Virus record (IMG/VR): IMGVR_UViG_3300010151_000128
Location: 1-26,330 of that record
Strand: one strand, 5' to 3'
Length of the DNA stretch: 26,330 bases
From: a virus
Part shown: positions 6,578-14,722 of the stretch, one piece after another
Numbering within the stretch: the stretch's first letter is position 1
Layout: each line of letters opens with the position of its first letter
The notes under the pieces: generated by a model
Told to the model about the DNA's origin: nothing
Database searches by the model: none
What the model saw: only the letters and a program-made list of their open reading frames with translations
Position numbers and translations under genes: made by a program

Positions 6578-7876
6578 ATGGCAAGACCAAATGTTACAGT
6601 CATAATCAACGACCAAAGTTTTGTAATTCCCGGCACCGAGTCGGGGGGTGCTTTCCGAGCCGGATTTATTAGTGAAAATGGCCTCATCTCAAATCTTGGT
6701 CTGACATCAGAAAGAAGTAACGGAATTATGACAATATCCAACCTTCGTGATTGGTTTGGAAAGTTGTCATCACAAGACCCAATTGCCAGTGGTATGACTG
6801 CTGATGGAGTATGGCATCATAGTAATGTTCCGGGAGGTAACGCCACCGGGGGAACTGGAATGGAACGATGGCCCCAGGGACCAACAGGATCGTGGGAAGG
6901 CGAATGGTGGACCGTTCATAATTACCTCCAATATGGTGGTGTTGCTATTGTTGGATCTACAGGTGATGAAGAAAATACAGTTTCTTCGACAGATTCCCTT
7001 TCCAATAAACAAGTCGGGCTTGATGGTGTGGTTTGTATGTCTAGTCAATCAATAGGATTGACTATGGGTGGGGCTAGTATTGGTACGAAATATTATACAA
7101 ATACAACAGATATAACAAATGCTTCTGCGGTAGTAAATTTGCGAGAAGATTGTGTCGGTGTGTTCCCATATGAAACAGGGACCGCTGCGAACGATAGCGT
7201 TCCTGCGGAGCCAGCCGCTGATTCCGAGATTCCTAATAACGAATATGGAATTGCAATTTTTGGAGCAAAGAGATTTTTAGGCATAAGCAAAAATCCAGAA
7301 TCTGATATTTTAGAAATGAACTGTGCTCCGGATGTCGGTGGATGTTTAGCAAGAACAGATAGACTTGCTGATCCTTGGATGTCTCCAGCAGGATTCAAAC
7401 GTGGTGATATCTTAAATACAATCAGACTAGTCTATAATCCAACTGATGCCGAACAAGATACTCTTTTCGATGCAGACATTAATCCTGTGGTGGTTTATCC
7501 GGGTGAAGGTACTGTTCTCTTTGGAGATAAAACTCTAGCAGGTTCTACGTCATCTTTATCAAGAATTAACGTTTCTAGACTGTTCATATACCTAAAGAAA
7601 ATTGTTGGATCTGCTGCTCGATCTCTTCTGTTCGAAATGAATGATGAAGGAACCAGATCATCGTTTGTTAATACGGTATCTCCGTTGCTGAATAGAATCA
7701 AGGCCCGAAGGGGAATCTATGATTATAAAGTTGTTTGTGATGAAAGTAACAACACTTCGGATATAATTGATTCCAATCAATTTGTTGCTGATGTGTTTAT
7801 TAAACCGTCTAAATCAATTAACTTTATTAAAATAACATTCACAAACGTGAATACAGCAGTCGATTTAAATAGTTGA
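6578..7876 (+). CDS. 18: gp18 tail sheath protein (short form)
   Basis: 432 residues, against 659 in T4. It is the contractile sheath subunit that drives the tube through the host envelope. The C-terminal half matches T4 gp18 in order: CLARTDRLADPWMSPAGFKRG, ADINPVV, VLFGDKT, INVSRLFIYLKK, FEMNDEGTRSSF, GIYDYKVVCDESNNT, and the closing IKPSKSINFIKITFT strand. The N-terminal third keeps a WTVHNYLQYGGVAIV segment like the T4 MNFLQYG region. Most of the material between these is missing, which in T4 makes up the surface domains. This looks like a reduced but complete sheath, not a truncation, since both ends are intact. TTTAGGAGA precedes the ATG. Confidence 0.93.
   Translation: MARPNVTVIINDQSFVIPGTESGGAFRAGFISENGLISNLGLTSERSNGIMTISNLRDWFGKLSSQDPIASGMTADGVWHHSNVPGGNATGGTGMERWPQGPTGSWEGEWWTVHNYLQYGGVAIVGSTGDEENTVSSTDSLSNKQVGLDGVVCMSSQSIGLTMGGASIGTKYYTNTTDITNASAVVNLREDCVGVFPYETGTAANDSVPAEPAADSEIPNNEYGIAIFGAKRFLGISKNPESDILEMNCAPDVGGCLARTDRLADPWMSPAGFKRGDILNTIRLVYNPTDAEQDTLFDADINPVVVYPGEGTVLFGDKTLAGSTSSLSRINVSRLFIYLKKIVGSAARSLLFEMNDEGTRSSFVNTVSPLLNRIKARRGIYDYKVVCDESNNTSDIIDSNQFVADVFIKPSKSINFIKITFTNVNTAVDLNS
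7864..7871 (+). promoter_or_regulatory. Late-promoter-like octamer before gp19
   Basis: TTTAAATA overlaps the end of gp18 and lies 23 bases before the gp19 ATG. It differs from the T4 late element TATAAATA at one position. With T4 geometry transcription would start near 7877, upstream of the AAAGGAG site at 7882-7888. Short AT-rich words are common in this genome, so confidence is low. Confidence 0.35.
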
Positions 7877-7894
7877 CTTTAAAAGGAGAGAAAC

Positions 7895-8455
7895 ATGGTT
7901 GCTAGTTCAAATATAAGCACTTTTAGAAGTAATTTTAAAGGCGGATCCAGACCAAACCGTTTTGAAGTAAGTGGTAAAATTCCCACATCAACGCCTCAGG
8001 ATATCGACAATAGCAATACTTTTCTGATTAAAGCATCAACTATGCCTCCATCAACAATTGGAATTATTCCTGTCCCATATAGGGGTAGAATATTGAAAGT
8101 TCCTGGAGATAGACTCTTCATAGAATGGGACATTGTTATTATTGACGATCCAGGAAATGGTGCAGAGGGTTCCGACCTAAGAAATAAATTCGTCGAATGG
8201 TCCCACTTAATTAACAAACATGCCGAGAACACCCTCAACAATCAAAATTATTATGCCGATTGGAGCATTTATCAATTAGAATCTGGTGCGGATAAAGCCC
8301 TGAAAAACCGGAAAATAACTTTGCATAATTGTTGGCCCGTAGAAATTTCAGGAATTGAATTTAATCATGACATCCCAAATACTTTAGTTCAATGGAATGT
8401 TCGTATGGCATACGATTTCTGGACAACAGATGCACCGAGTGGTCCCAGGCCCTGA
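7895..8455 (+). CDS. 19: gp19 tail tube protein
   Basis: 186 residues (T4: 163). It forms the hexameric rings of the inner tail tube through which DNA passes. Family signs are RPNRFEVSGKIP near residue 20, ATTMPPS-type residues in the KASTMPPSTIGIIPVPYRGR loop, the KVPGDRLFIEWDIVI strand (T4: KINVAGDRTFDDWTVTV), NKFVEWSHLI, and a C-terminal LHNCWPVEISGIEFN followed by an AYDFW ending (T4: LALDYWE). The gene follows gp18 by 18 bases, as expected. AAAGGAG gives a clear start. The C-terminal PVEISGIEFN motif recurs in the protein at 14134-14676. Confidence 0.93.
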   Translation: MVASSNISTFRSNFKGGSRPNRFEVSGKIPTSTPQDIDNSNTFLIKASTMPPSTIGIIPVPYRGRILKVPGDRLFIEWDIVIIDDPGNGAEGSDLRNKFVEWSHLINKHAENTLNNQNYYADWSIYQLESGADKALKNRKITLHNCWPVEISGIEFNHDIPNTLVQWNVRMAYDFWTTDAPSGPRP

Positions 8456-8496
8456 TATACATATAGTGGTAGTTAAAATTATGGAGTTTTTGATAT

Positions 8497-10005
8497 ATGC
8501 CGATAGAATTATTTGGGTTTAATTTTGGTCGTAAAAAGGAACAAGAGGCTTCGGATCCGAAATCTTTTGTTGCACCTGACAGTTATGATGGTGCATTCAC
8601 CATAGACGCTGGTGGATTTTTTGGAACATATGTTGATTTTGCTGGTTCTATAAAAGACGAAAATCAATTAATAAACAGATATAGATCTCTGGCACTATAT
8701 CCAGAATGTGATAGTGCCATTGAAGATATTATAAATGAAGCATTAGTTTCAGATGAAAGTAAAGATATTGTTGATATTAATCTCAATCATATTAAACTTT
8801 CTGATAATATCAAATCAAAAATAACAAACGAATTTGAAAATATCCTTCGTATTCTAAACTTTAAAAATAAAGGCCATGAACTTTTTAGACGATGGTATAT
8901 CGATAGTAAATTATATTTTCATATAATAATAGATGATAATAATCCTCTAAGGGGGATATTAGAATTAAGACCCATCGATCCGACCAAAATTAAGAAAATT
9001 AGAAAAGTGGAAACCAAACAGGCCGCTGGTGCTAAAAATAATGTTCCGTTGGTAAATAATGTTGAAGAATTTTTTATCTATACAAACACCGACAAGGATT
9101 CCATTTATCAAACTACCAGTTCAGGAATTAAAATTCATACAGATTCTATCTTATATACCCATTCTGGTGTTGTGGATTCTGCATCAAAAAAGGTGGTCGG
9201 ATATCTCCAAAAAGCACTGCGACCATTAAATATGCTTCGTCAAATTGAAGATGCTGTTGTGATTTATAGAATATCCAGAGCACCCGATAGACGAATTTTT
9301 TATATTGATGTTGGAAATCTTCCGAAGCATAAAGCAGAACAATATCTTAAAAGTATCATGAATAAATATCGAAATAAATTGATATATGATTCTGCTACAG
9401 GTGAAGTTCGAGATGACCGAAACCATCTCCATATGCTTGAAGATTATTGGCTTCCACGAAGAGAGGGTGGCAGAGGAACTGAAATTCAAACCCTGCCCGG
9501 TGGCGAAAATCTCGGTGAAATGGAGGATGTGGATTATCTTCTCAGAAAATTATATAAATCCCTAAACGTCCCGATATCTCGTTTAGAGTCTGAAAATGGT
9601 TTTAATATGGGAAGATCTGCTGAAATTACCCGAGATGAAGTTAAATTCTATAAGTTTATCGATAAACTACAAAAAAGATTTTCTACCTTTTTCATTGACA
9701 TTTTAAGAATTCAACTCCTTTCTAAGGGCATTCTCACAGAAAACGATTGGATTACTGTTAAACAAGATATATCATTTACCTGGAATAAAGACAATTATTT
9801 CTCGGAAATGAAAGAAAACGAACTCGTAAGAGAACGTTTAGATATGTTAAATATTGTAAATGAATATATAGGTAAGTACTACTCTGTTGATTGGGTCCGA
9901 AAAAATGTTTTACAACAGGATCCAGATGAGATAGAGGAAATGGATAAACAAATCCAAAAGGAAAGAGATCTTGGGATCATTTCAGAACCGGAGGAAGAAT
10001 TCTAA
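8497..10005 (+). CDS. 20: gp20 portal protein
   Basis: 502 residues (T4: 524). Twelve copies form the portal at the unique head vertex, which starts prohead assembly and serves as the DNA channel for gp17. Typical segments are the early YRSLALYPECDSAIEDIINEAL helix, the FRRWYIDSKLYFHIIIDD strand, LRPIDPTKIKKIR, the RQIEDAVVIYRISRAPDRRIFYIDVGNLPK stem helix region, and the VPISRLESENGFNMGRSAEITRDE segment. TGGAG at 8482-8486 is the ribosome binding site. The next gene starts directly at the base after the stop codon. It looks complete and intact. Confidence 0.95.
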   Translation: MPIELFGFNFGRKKEQEASDPKSFVAPDSYDGAFTIDAGGFFGTYVDFAGSIKDENQLINRYRSLALYPECDSAIEDIINEALVSDESKDIVDINLNHIKLSDNIKSKITNEFENILRILNFKNKGHELFRRWYIDSKLYFHIIIDDNNPLRGILELRPIDPTKIKKIRKVETKQAAGAKNNVPLVNNVEEFFIYTNTDKDSIYQTTSSGIKIHTDSILYTHSGVVDSASKKVVGYLQKALRPLNMLRQIEDAVVIYRISRAPDRRIFYIDVGNLPKHKAEQYLKSIMNKYRNKLIYDSATGEVRDDRNHLHMLEDYWLPRREGGRGTEIQTLPGGENLGEMEDVDYLLRKLYKSLNVPISRLESENGFNMGRSAEITRDEVKFYKFIDKLQKRFSTFFIDILRIQLLSKGILTENDWITVKQDISFTWNKDNYFSEMKENELVRERLDMLNIVNEYIGKYYSVDWVRKNVLQQDPDEIEEMDKQIQKERDLGIISEPEEEF

Positions 10006-10623
10006 ATGAATAAATCAACACATACCATGCTAGAAGCACTAGCCCATGACGAGATGGATAGTTTTGCAGAAACATTTGATATTGCTTTAAAAGAAAAGGC
10101 TTCTTTTTATCTGAATAATGTATCAAAAACAGTAGCAAAGAATCTCTTCTTTGAAGATAAAATTGATGAAGATTATGGACGAACTGGTATTAATACCGGT
10201 GTTTATAAGTTTAATGATGAAGATGATGCTCAAAAATTCTTCGAATCTGCTCTTAACACGGGCATCACCAAAAAAGATATGAATGTTCAAGGTTCGAGTG
10301 TTCATGTCGGTGATATCGCAGATGCAGATATGGAAGAAAGTCTATATGAACTAGCAAAACAAATGAATGCTACATTCACAGAAGAGAACAATTCTTTTGT
10401 ATCAATTATCAATTCTGTGTTGTCTGAGGGGAACGATATTATAGTTTCTATTGGAGACGATTCTAGAGTTAAATTGACCCCAGGGATTGTCAACAACATC
10501 ACAAATCTTCACGATAGCCTAAATTTCGAAAATCAAACAGTTTTGAGGAACATGATATTTGAATCAAAATATTCATTTGATAGAATTTCGAATTTTGCAA
10601 AAGAATACTCAAGGGGAATCTGA
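10006..10623 (+). CDS. Putative prohead core protein (gp67/gp68 position)
   Basis: 205 residues, not recognised by full-length similarity. It sits between gp20 and gp21, where T4 carries the small prohead core genes 67 and 68. The N-terminal helix FAETFDIALKEKASFYLNNV, followed by VAKNLFFE, has the shape I associate with phage core proteins: a helix with an ALxxK element ending in a VAxxLF tail. Residues about 65-120 look like a small alpha/beta domain (KFNDEDDAQKFFESALNTG). The rest is acidic and helical. The start directly follows the gp20 stop, with GAGGAAG as ribosome binding site. It may be digested by gp21 during maturation. The core-protein call is an inference from position and pattern. 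Confidence 0.6.
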   Translation: MNKSTHTMLEALAHDEMDSFAETFDIALKEKASFYLNNVSKTVAKNLFFEDKIDEDYGRTGINTGVYKFNDEDDAQKFFESALNTGITKKDMNVQGSSVHVGDIADADMEESLYELAKQMNATFTEENNSFVSIINSVLSEGNDIIVSIGDDSRVKLTPGIVNNITNLHDSLNFENQTVLRNMIFESKYSFDRISNFAKEYSRGI

Positions 10624-10624
10624 T

Positions 10625-10963
10625 ATGCCATCAACCAAAAACCTAATTGAAAATGTATTAGATGATAATATCATTGGTGCTAAACAAACAATAACGGATA
10701 TTTTATATTCTAAAATGTCTGACATATTAGAACAAAAAGAAAAAGAATATATTCCTACTATGTTCGAGAAAAATAGCAACCCAATAGATGAAGCAAAGCG
10801 GGATTATAGTGAAAGAGAAACCATTTTTGGTATGACTAAAGATGAGTATATGAAACTTACGGATGAAATGAAGCGAAAAGTTAAAGAAAAATTCTACTTC
10901 GAAAAAGAACGAAAAATGAAGAAAAGGGAAAGAAGAACTCACAGTAAGAGAGTCTCCCAATGA
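10625..10963 (+). CDS. Putative small prohead core protein
   Basis: 112 residues. The open frame extends upstream to 10559 inside the previous gene, but the ATG at 10625, one base after that gene's TGA and preceded by AAGGGG, is the natural start. Near the N-terminus, ILYSKMSDILEQKEKEYI and MFEKN repeat the helix-plus-F pattern of the protein before it, fitting a gp67/gp68-like internal head protein. The C-terminus is strongly basic (KERKMKKRERRTHSKR). A basic tail suits contact with DNA or with the acidic scaffold. Its stop overlaps the gp21 start as ATGA, so the core protein and protease are coupled. Identification is inferred from context. Confidence 0.6.
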   Translation: MPSTKNLIENVLDDNIIGAKQTITDILYSKMSDILEQKEKEYIPTMFEKNSNPIDEAKRDYSERETIFGMTKDEYMKLTDEMKRKVKEKFYFEKERKMKKRERRTHSKRVSQ

Positions 10964-11607
10964 AACTAATTACCGAAATGACTGAGGATGTTGAATTTCT
11001 GACTGAAAAGGCAGAAAATGGTGAAAAGAATTATTTTATCAATGGGATTTTTATGCAAGCAGAGCAAAAAAATAGAAACGGGAGGGTTTATCCTGGTTCT
11101 ATTTTGATGAAAGAAGTCAAAAGATATAATTCAGAGTATGTATGTACAAGCAGAGCACTTGGGGAACTAAACCACCCGCAAGGCCCAACAGTTAATCTTG
11201 ACCGCGTTTCACATATGATTAAAGAACTTAACGGCTCTGGAAACGATGTCGTCGGAAAAGCCAAGATTATGAACACTCCCATGGGGTTGATTGTTCAAAA
11301 CCTCATGAATGAGGGTGCCAAACTTGGTGTATCTTCTAGGGGCATGGGTTCATTGAAAATGAACAATGAGGGAATCAACGAAGTCCAAAAGGATTTCATG
11401 CTTTCTGCGATTGATATTGTGGCAGATCCATCTGCTCCAGGGGCCTTCGTTGAGGGCATCATGGAGGGAAAAGAATGGATTTGGGATAATGGTATTTTAA
11501 AAGAAAAATCAATAGCAGAATATCATGCTCAAATTAAGAATACTAGCAGAAAAAGGCTAGAAGAAAAAACATTAAATTTGTTCAAGGACTTTTTATCAAA
11601 AGTTTAA
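10960..11607 (+). CDS. 21: gp21 prohead protease
   Basis: 215 residues (T4: 212). This serine protease of the herpesvirus-assemblin fold matures the prohead by cutting scaffold, core and capsid proteins at sites of the L/I-x-E type. The expected catalytic elements are visible: H72 in GELNHPQGP, S125/S126 in LGVSSRGMG, and the acidic/His partner region DRVSH (81-85), with AIDIVADPSAPGAF at 150-163. The N-terminal NGIFMQAEQKNRNGRVYP stretch is also typical. It overlaps the previous gene by ATGA. Its substrates gp22 and gp23 follow at once. It looks intact. Confidence 0.95.
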   Translation: MKLITEMTEDVEFLTEKAENGEKNYFINGIFMQAEQKNRNGRVYPGSILMKEVKRYNSEYVCTSRALGELNHPQGPTVNLDRVSHMIKELNGSGNDVVGKAKIMNTPMGLIVQNLMNEGAKLGVSSRGMGSLKMNNEGINEVQKDFMLSAIDIVADPSAPGAFVEGIMEGKEWIWDNGILKEKSIAEYHAQIKNTSRKRLEEKTLNLFKDFLSKV

Positions 11608-11644
11608 TTTTTATACATAAAATGAATTAAAGGAGTTTTTCCGT

Positions 11645-12664
11645 ATGTCAGAGAAGAATCAAGAAGAAAACAGCAATGTCAAATCAATTGCCGATTATAT
11701 TACTACCAAATATTCTAAGATGAATGAAGGTGGTCGAGATGCACAAGTTGAAATGGATGCCGATGGCAAATCGTCCTTCGATGCCGAAGGAAAAGGCCCA
11801 ATGCTTCCAGATCCTGAAAATGCTGATGTTGTACGAAATCGCAAATCAATTGAACCCAAGGGTTCTGTTGTTTCCTCAGAAGAAGAGGGTGATCCTGATG
11901 AAGAAGAAACTCGAAATGAACATAAATTAGAAGTTCTCTTTAGTGGAGAAGAACTCAGTGAAGAATTTAAAGAAAAGGCTGAGACTATCTTCGAAACAGT
12001 TGTTTCTGAAAGAGTTTCTGCTATTGAAACTTCGCTAAATGAAAAATATGAAACAAAACTTCAAGAGGGAACAGAAGCAATTCTAAACGATCTCTCTGAA
12101 AAATTAGATGATTACCTCAATTACGTCGTTGAGCAATGGCTCAAGGAAAATGAATTAATAATTGAGCGTGGGATTCGTTCTGATGTCACTGAAAACTTTA
12201 TCAATAATTTAAAGAATCTTTTTGAAGAAAGTTATATTGACGTTCCTGCTGAAAAATATGAACTGCTTGATGGTCTTTTTGAGCAGAATGAACTTCTCGA
12301 AAAGGAACTAAATAATCTTGTTCATAACAATAAGGAACTCGTTAATGAAATGAGTACCCTTAAGAAAATGGAAGTGTTTGCTGAAGTTTCAGATGGTTTA
12401 GCATCTACTGAAGTAGAACGTCTTGCATCTCTCACTGAAAGCATTTCAGAAGGAATTGATGCTGAAGAATTTAAAAGCAAATTAATCACAATTCGAGAAA
12501 GTTACTTTGATAGTAATGCTTCTACTGAAGTTACTAGCATTCAAGAACTTACCGAAGAAAGTACAGATCCAACAATCATAACTGAATCAACTAAACCATC
12601 GTTTAAGATGGATGGTTATGTCAGTACACTAAGTCGTATTTCAAAAGCCAACAAGGTATCATAA
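11645..12664 (+). CDS. 22: gp22 prohead scaffold (major core) protein
   Basis: 339 residues (T4 gp22: 269). It is the scaffold around which gp23 assembles and is destroyed by gp21. The sequence is highly acidic, Glu-rich and almost wholly helical after an N-terminal disordered part (about residues 1-95, rich in Asp, Glu, Ser and Gly). The helical core LEVLFSGEELSEEFKEKAETIFETVVSERV is the recognisable gp22 element, followed by WLKENELIIERGIR. Several L-x-E or I-x-E sites could serve gp21. AAGGAG at 11630-11634 serves the start. A CATAAAAT word in the leader is only a weak late-promoter match. The order 21-22-23 confirms the call. Confidence 0.9.
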   Translation: MSEKNQEENSNVKSIADYITTKYSKMNEGGRDAQVEMDADGKSSFDAEGKGPMLPDPENADVVRNRKSIEPKGSVVSSEEEGDPDEEETRNEHKLEVLFSGEELSEEFKEKAETIFETVVSERVSAIETSLNEKYETKLQEGTEAILNDLSEKLDDYLNYVVEQWLKENELIIERGIRSDVTENFINNLKNLFEESYIDVPAEKYELLDGLFEQNELLEKELNNLVHNNKELVNEMSTLKKMEVFAEVSDGLASTEVERLASLTESISEGIDAEEFKSKLITIRESYFDSNASTEVTSIQELTEESTDPTIITESTKPSFKMDGYVSTLSRISKANKVS

Positions 12665-12674
12665 GGAGAAAAAT

Positions 12675-14045
12675 ATGAGTTTTTCAGATACAACCCCCTT
12701 CGATGCTTTGGTAGAAAAGTGGACACCCGTTCTTGACCACAACGAACTACCATCAATCGAAGATAATTATCGTAAGAAAGTAACTGCTGCTATTCTTGAA
12801 AATCAAGAGCAGGCTCTTCGTGAGCAGGCTCTTCATGAAACAGCCGCTTCAACCAACGTCATGGGTGGTAACTTCAGTGACCCCCAAGTCGGCAGTGCAG
12901 GCAACCTTGCTGGTTATGATCCAGTATTGATTAGTCTTGTTCGTCGTTCTATGCCAAATCTTATGGCATACGACATTGCCGGTGTTCAGCCTATGAGCGC
13001 ACCAACTGGTCTTATCTTCGCCATGCGTGCAAGATATGATGGTCAGACTGGTAAAGAGGCTCTTTATCAGGAAGCATTTGCTAAGTTCTCTGGTGCAGGC
13101 AACACATCAGAAGGCGCTGCAACTGCTGAATCACAGGGCATCGATCCAACGGATTCTCCAGCACTTACTGGTTTCCGTGCAATGCTCACAGCAACCGGTG
13201 AAGGTCTTGGTGTTGATAGCGGTACACCGTTCAAGGAAATGGCATTTAGCATCGAGCGCGTAGCCGTACAGGCTAGAACCCGTGCTCTTAAGGCTGAATA
13301 TACCACTGAACTCGCACAGGATCTCAAGGCTGTTCATGGTCTTGACGCCGAGACTGAACTTGCTAATATTCTTAGCACCGAAATTCTCGCTGAAATTAAC
13401 CGTGAACTCCTTCGAACCATCTACACAAGTGCAGAATCGGGTGCCCAGCACAGTGATCTCGTCACTGGTGGTGGTACGTATGATCTTCTGCTTGATTCGG
13501 ATGGTCGTTGGTCCGCAGAACGTTTCCGTGGTCTCATGTTCCAAATCGAACGTGAATGCAACGTAATCGCCAAGAAAACTCGTAGAGGTAAGGGTAACTT
13601 TGTTATCTGTTCTTCGGATGTTGCTTCTGCTCTAGCAATGGGTGGTTTCCTTAACATCTCTCCAGCACTTAACGTTAACCTGGACGTTGATGATACCGGT
13701 AACACCTTCGTCGGTGTTCTGAACGGTAAGACTCGGGTCTATGTTGATCCTTATGTCCCATCGGGTGCTGATTTTGTCTGTGTCGGATATCGTGGCTCTT
13801 CGCCATACGATGCAGGTATATTCTACTGCCCATATGTTCCGCTCCAGATGGTGCGTGCAGTTGGTGAAACTACATTCCAGCCAAAGATCGGGTTTAAGAC
13901 TCGATATGGAATGGTCGCCAACCCATTCTCCAAGGGTTCAACTCCAATCTCTGGAGATGGTCTTGGTAACGCTGACAATGTTTACTACCGACTCTTCACA
14001 GTTGCTGGTCTACATGGTCACACTGGTGGCTTCTGGAACACTTGA
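12675..14045 (+). CDS. 23: gp23 major capsid protein
   Basis: 456 residues (T4 precursor: 521). It has the HK97 fold and forms the hexamers of the head. Family segments include GYDPVLISLVRRSMPNLMAYD, the GVQPMSAPTGLIFAMRARY stretch, a GLGVDSGTPFKEMAFSIERV segment, RALKAEYTTELAQDLKAVHGLD, and IERECNVIAKKTRRGKGNFVI. Residues 1-55 are a helical, charged arm ending in LHE; cleavage after E55 would match the gp21 site and the T4 cut after E65. Codons differ from the neighbours: many GGT, CGT, CTT and GTC, as expected for the most abundant protein. ATAAGGAG is a strong ribosome binding site. A terminator follows. Confidence 0.97.
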   Translation: MSFSDTTPFDALVEKWTPVLDHNELPSIEDNYRKKVTAAILENQEQALREQALHETAASTNVMGGNFSDPQVGSAGNLAGYDPVLISLVRRSMPNLMAYDIAGVQPMSAPTGLIFAMRARYDGQTGKEALYQEAFAKFSGAGNTSEGAATAESQGIDPTDSPALTGFRAMLTATGEGLGVDSGTPFKEMAFSIERVAVQARTRALKAEYTTELAQDLKAVHGLDAETELANILSTEILAEINRELLRTIYTSAESGAQHSDLVTGGGTYDLLLDSDGRWSAERFRGLMFQIERECNVIAKKTRRGKGNFVICSSDVASALAMGGFLNISPALNVNLDVDDTGNTFVGVLNGKTRVYVDPYVPSGADFVCVGYRGSSPYDAGIFYCPYVPLQMVRAVGETTFQPKIGFKTRYGMVANPFSKGSTPISGDGLGNADNVYYRLFTVAGLHGHTGGFWNT

Positions 14046-14070
14046 TTGTTCTAGAATGATCTAAGAAATA

Positions 14071-14104
14071 AAGGGGAGTCCTTCGGGACTCCCCTTTTTC
14101 TTTT
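14071..14104 (+). terminator. Strong terminator after gp23
   Basis: An 11-bp perfect stem, AAGGGGAGTCC (14071-14081) with GGACTCCCCTT (14086-14096), is closed by a TTCG tetraloop and followed by a T-rich tail. It ends the capsid transcript 26 bases after the gp23 stop. Confidence 0.92.
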
Positions 14105-14105
14105 G

Positions 14106-14113
14106 CATAAATA
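14106..14113 (+). promoter_or_regulatory. Late-promoter-like octamer after the gp23 terminator
   Basis: CATAAATA differs from T4's TATAAATA only in the first base and lies right after the terminator, where a new promoter would be needed for the next tail gene. The expected start near 14119 gives a very short leader beginning at the AAAGGAG site (14118-14124). Confidence 0.45.
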
Positions 14114-14133
14114 ATATAAAGGAGAATGTATAA

Positions 14134-14676
14134 ATGCCTAATTATGGATATACTGCTGGTGTTCCTGATTTAGATTATGTAAAAAATCCACGCCAACCAG
14201 ATAATAATAACTATCTGGCCAATAATTATTTTAAATTTGAATTTACTCGATTGCCCACAGTAACATACTTTTGTCAACAAGTAAATTTACCAGGAATCGC
14301 ATTTGATGTTGCAAGATTTCCAACAACTGCTGGCCTTCCCCATAAGACCCCAGCGGGGCAATATAACTACGACAATTTAAACGTATCGTTTATGGTTGAT
14401 GAAAATATGAAAAATTGGATTGAAGTTTACGAATGGATTCAATCTATTGGCATTCTGAATGATATATCGGATACTATTCCTCATAACGATAAATTCTCAA
14501 ATGCCGTCTTGACTGTAATGAGCAGTTCATATAAACCAAATTTAGAAATAACATTCTATGATGCATTCCCTGTTGCTTTAAGCGGTATTGAATTTAACTC
14601 AACACTTCCAGACACTATAGCAATCATTTCGACTGCTTCGTTCGCATTTAATTACTATACGGTAAAAACATTATAA
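14134..14676 (+). CDS. Second tail-tube-fold structural protein
   Basis: 180 residues. The C-terminal third, YDAFPVALSGIEFN followed by a beta ending FAFNYYTV, closely mirrors gp19 (PVEISGIEFN, eight of ten residues identical), so the tube fold is likely. The N-terminal NYFKFEFTRLPTVTYFCQQVNLPGI also matches the first strands and loop of tube proteins. The middle, VSFMVDENMKNWIEVYEWIQSIG, is typical of tube-like proteins in marine T4-like phages. Its place after gp23 is where cyanophage genomes carry the gene usually labelled gp3. Tube initiator (gp54-like) or tail terminator are alternatives. AAAGGAG serves the ATG. A late-promoter-like octamer precedes it. Confidence 0.85.
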   Translation: MPNYGYTAGVPDLDYVKNPRQPDNNNYLANNYFKFEFTRLPTVTYFCQQVNLPGIAFDVARFPTTAGLPHKTPAGQYNYDNLNVSFMVDENMKNWIEVYEWIQSIGILNDISDTIPHNDKFSNAVLTVMSSSYKPNLEITFYDAFPVALSGIEFNSTLPDTIAIISTASFAFNYYTVKTL

Positions 14677-14704
14677 TTGAAAATCTTATTTTTCGTGGTA
14701 TTAT
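14677..14704 (+). promoter_or_regulatory. sigma70-like promoter for uvsY
   Basis: TTGAAA (14677-14682) and TATTAT (14699-14704) are separated by 16 bases, each five of six to consensus. Transcription would start near 14711, about 12 bases before the uvsY ATG. It sits exactly at the change from structural to recombination genes, where a non-late promoter is expected. Confidence 0.5.
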
Positions 14705-14713
14705 AAAAATAAG
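14685..14713. repeat. 9-bp inverted repeat before uvsY
   Basis: CTTATTTTT (14685-14693) and AAAAATAAG (14705-14713) are perfect inverted arms around 11 bases. They straddle the proposed -10 element, and the right arm holds the first bases of the AAGGA ribosome binding site (14711-14715). It could be an operator on DNA, or a hairpin that hides the binding site on read-through transcripts. Confidence 0.55.
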
Positions 14714-14722
14714 GATGTCGCT

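Noticed and set aside
13131-13705. Long minus-strand and alternate-frame open stretches over gp23
   Set aside because: They come from the strong codon bias of gp23 and lack ribosome sites and family features.
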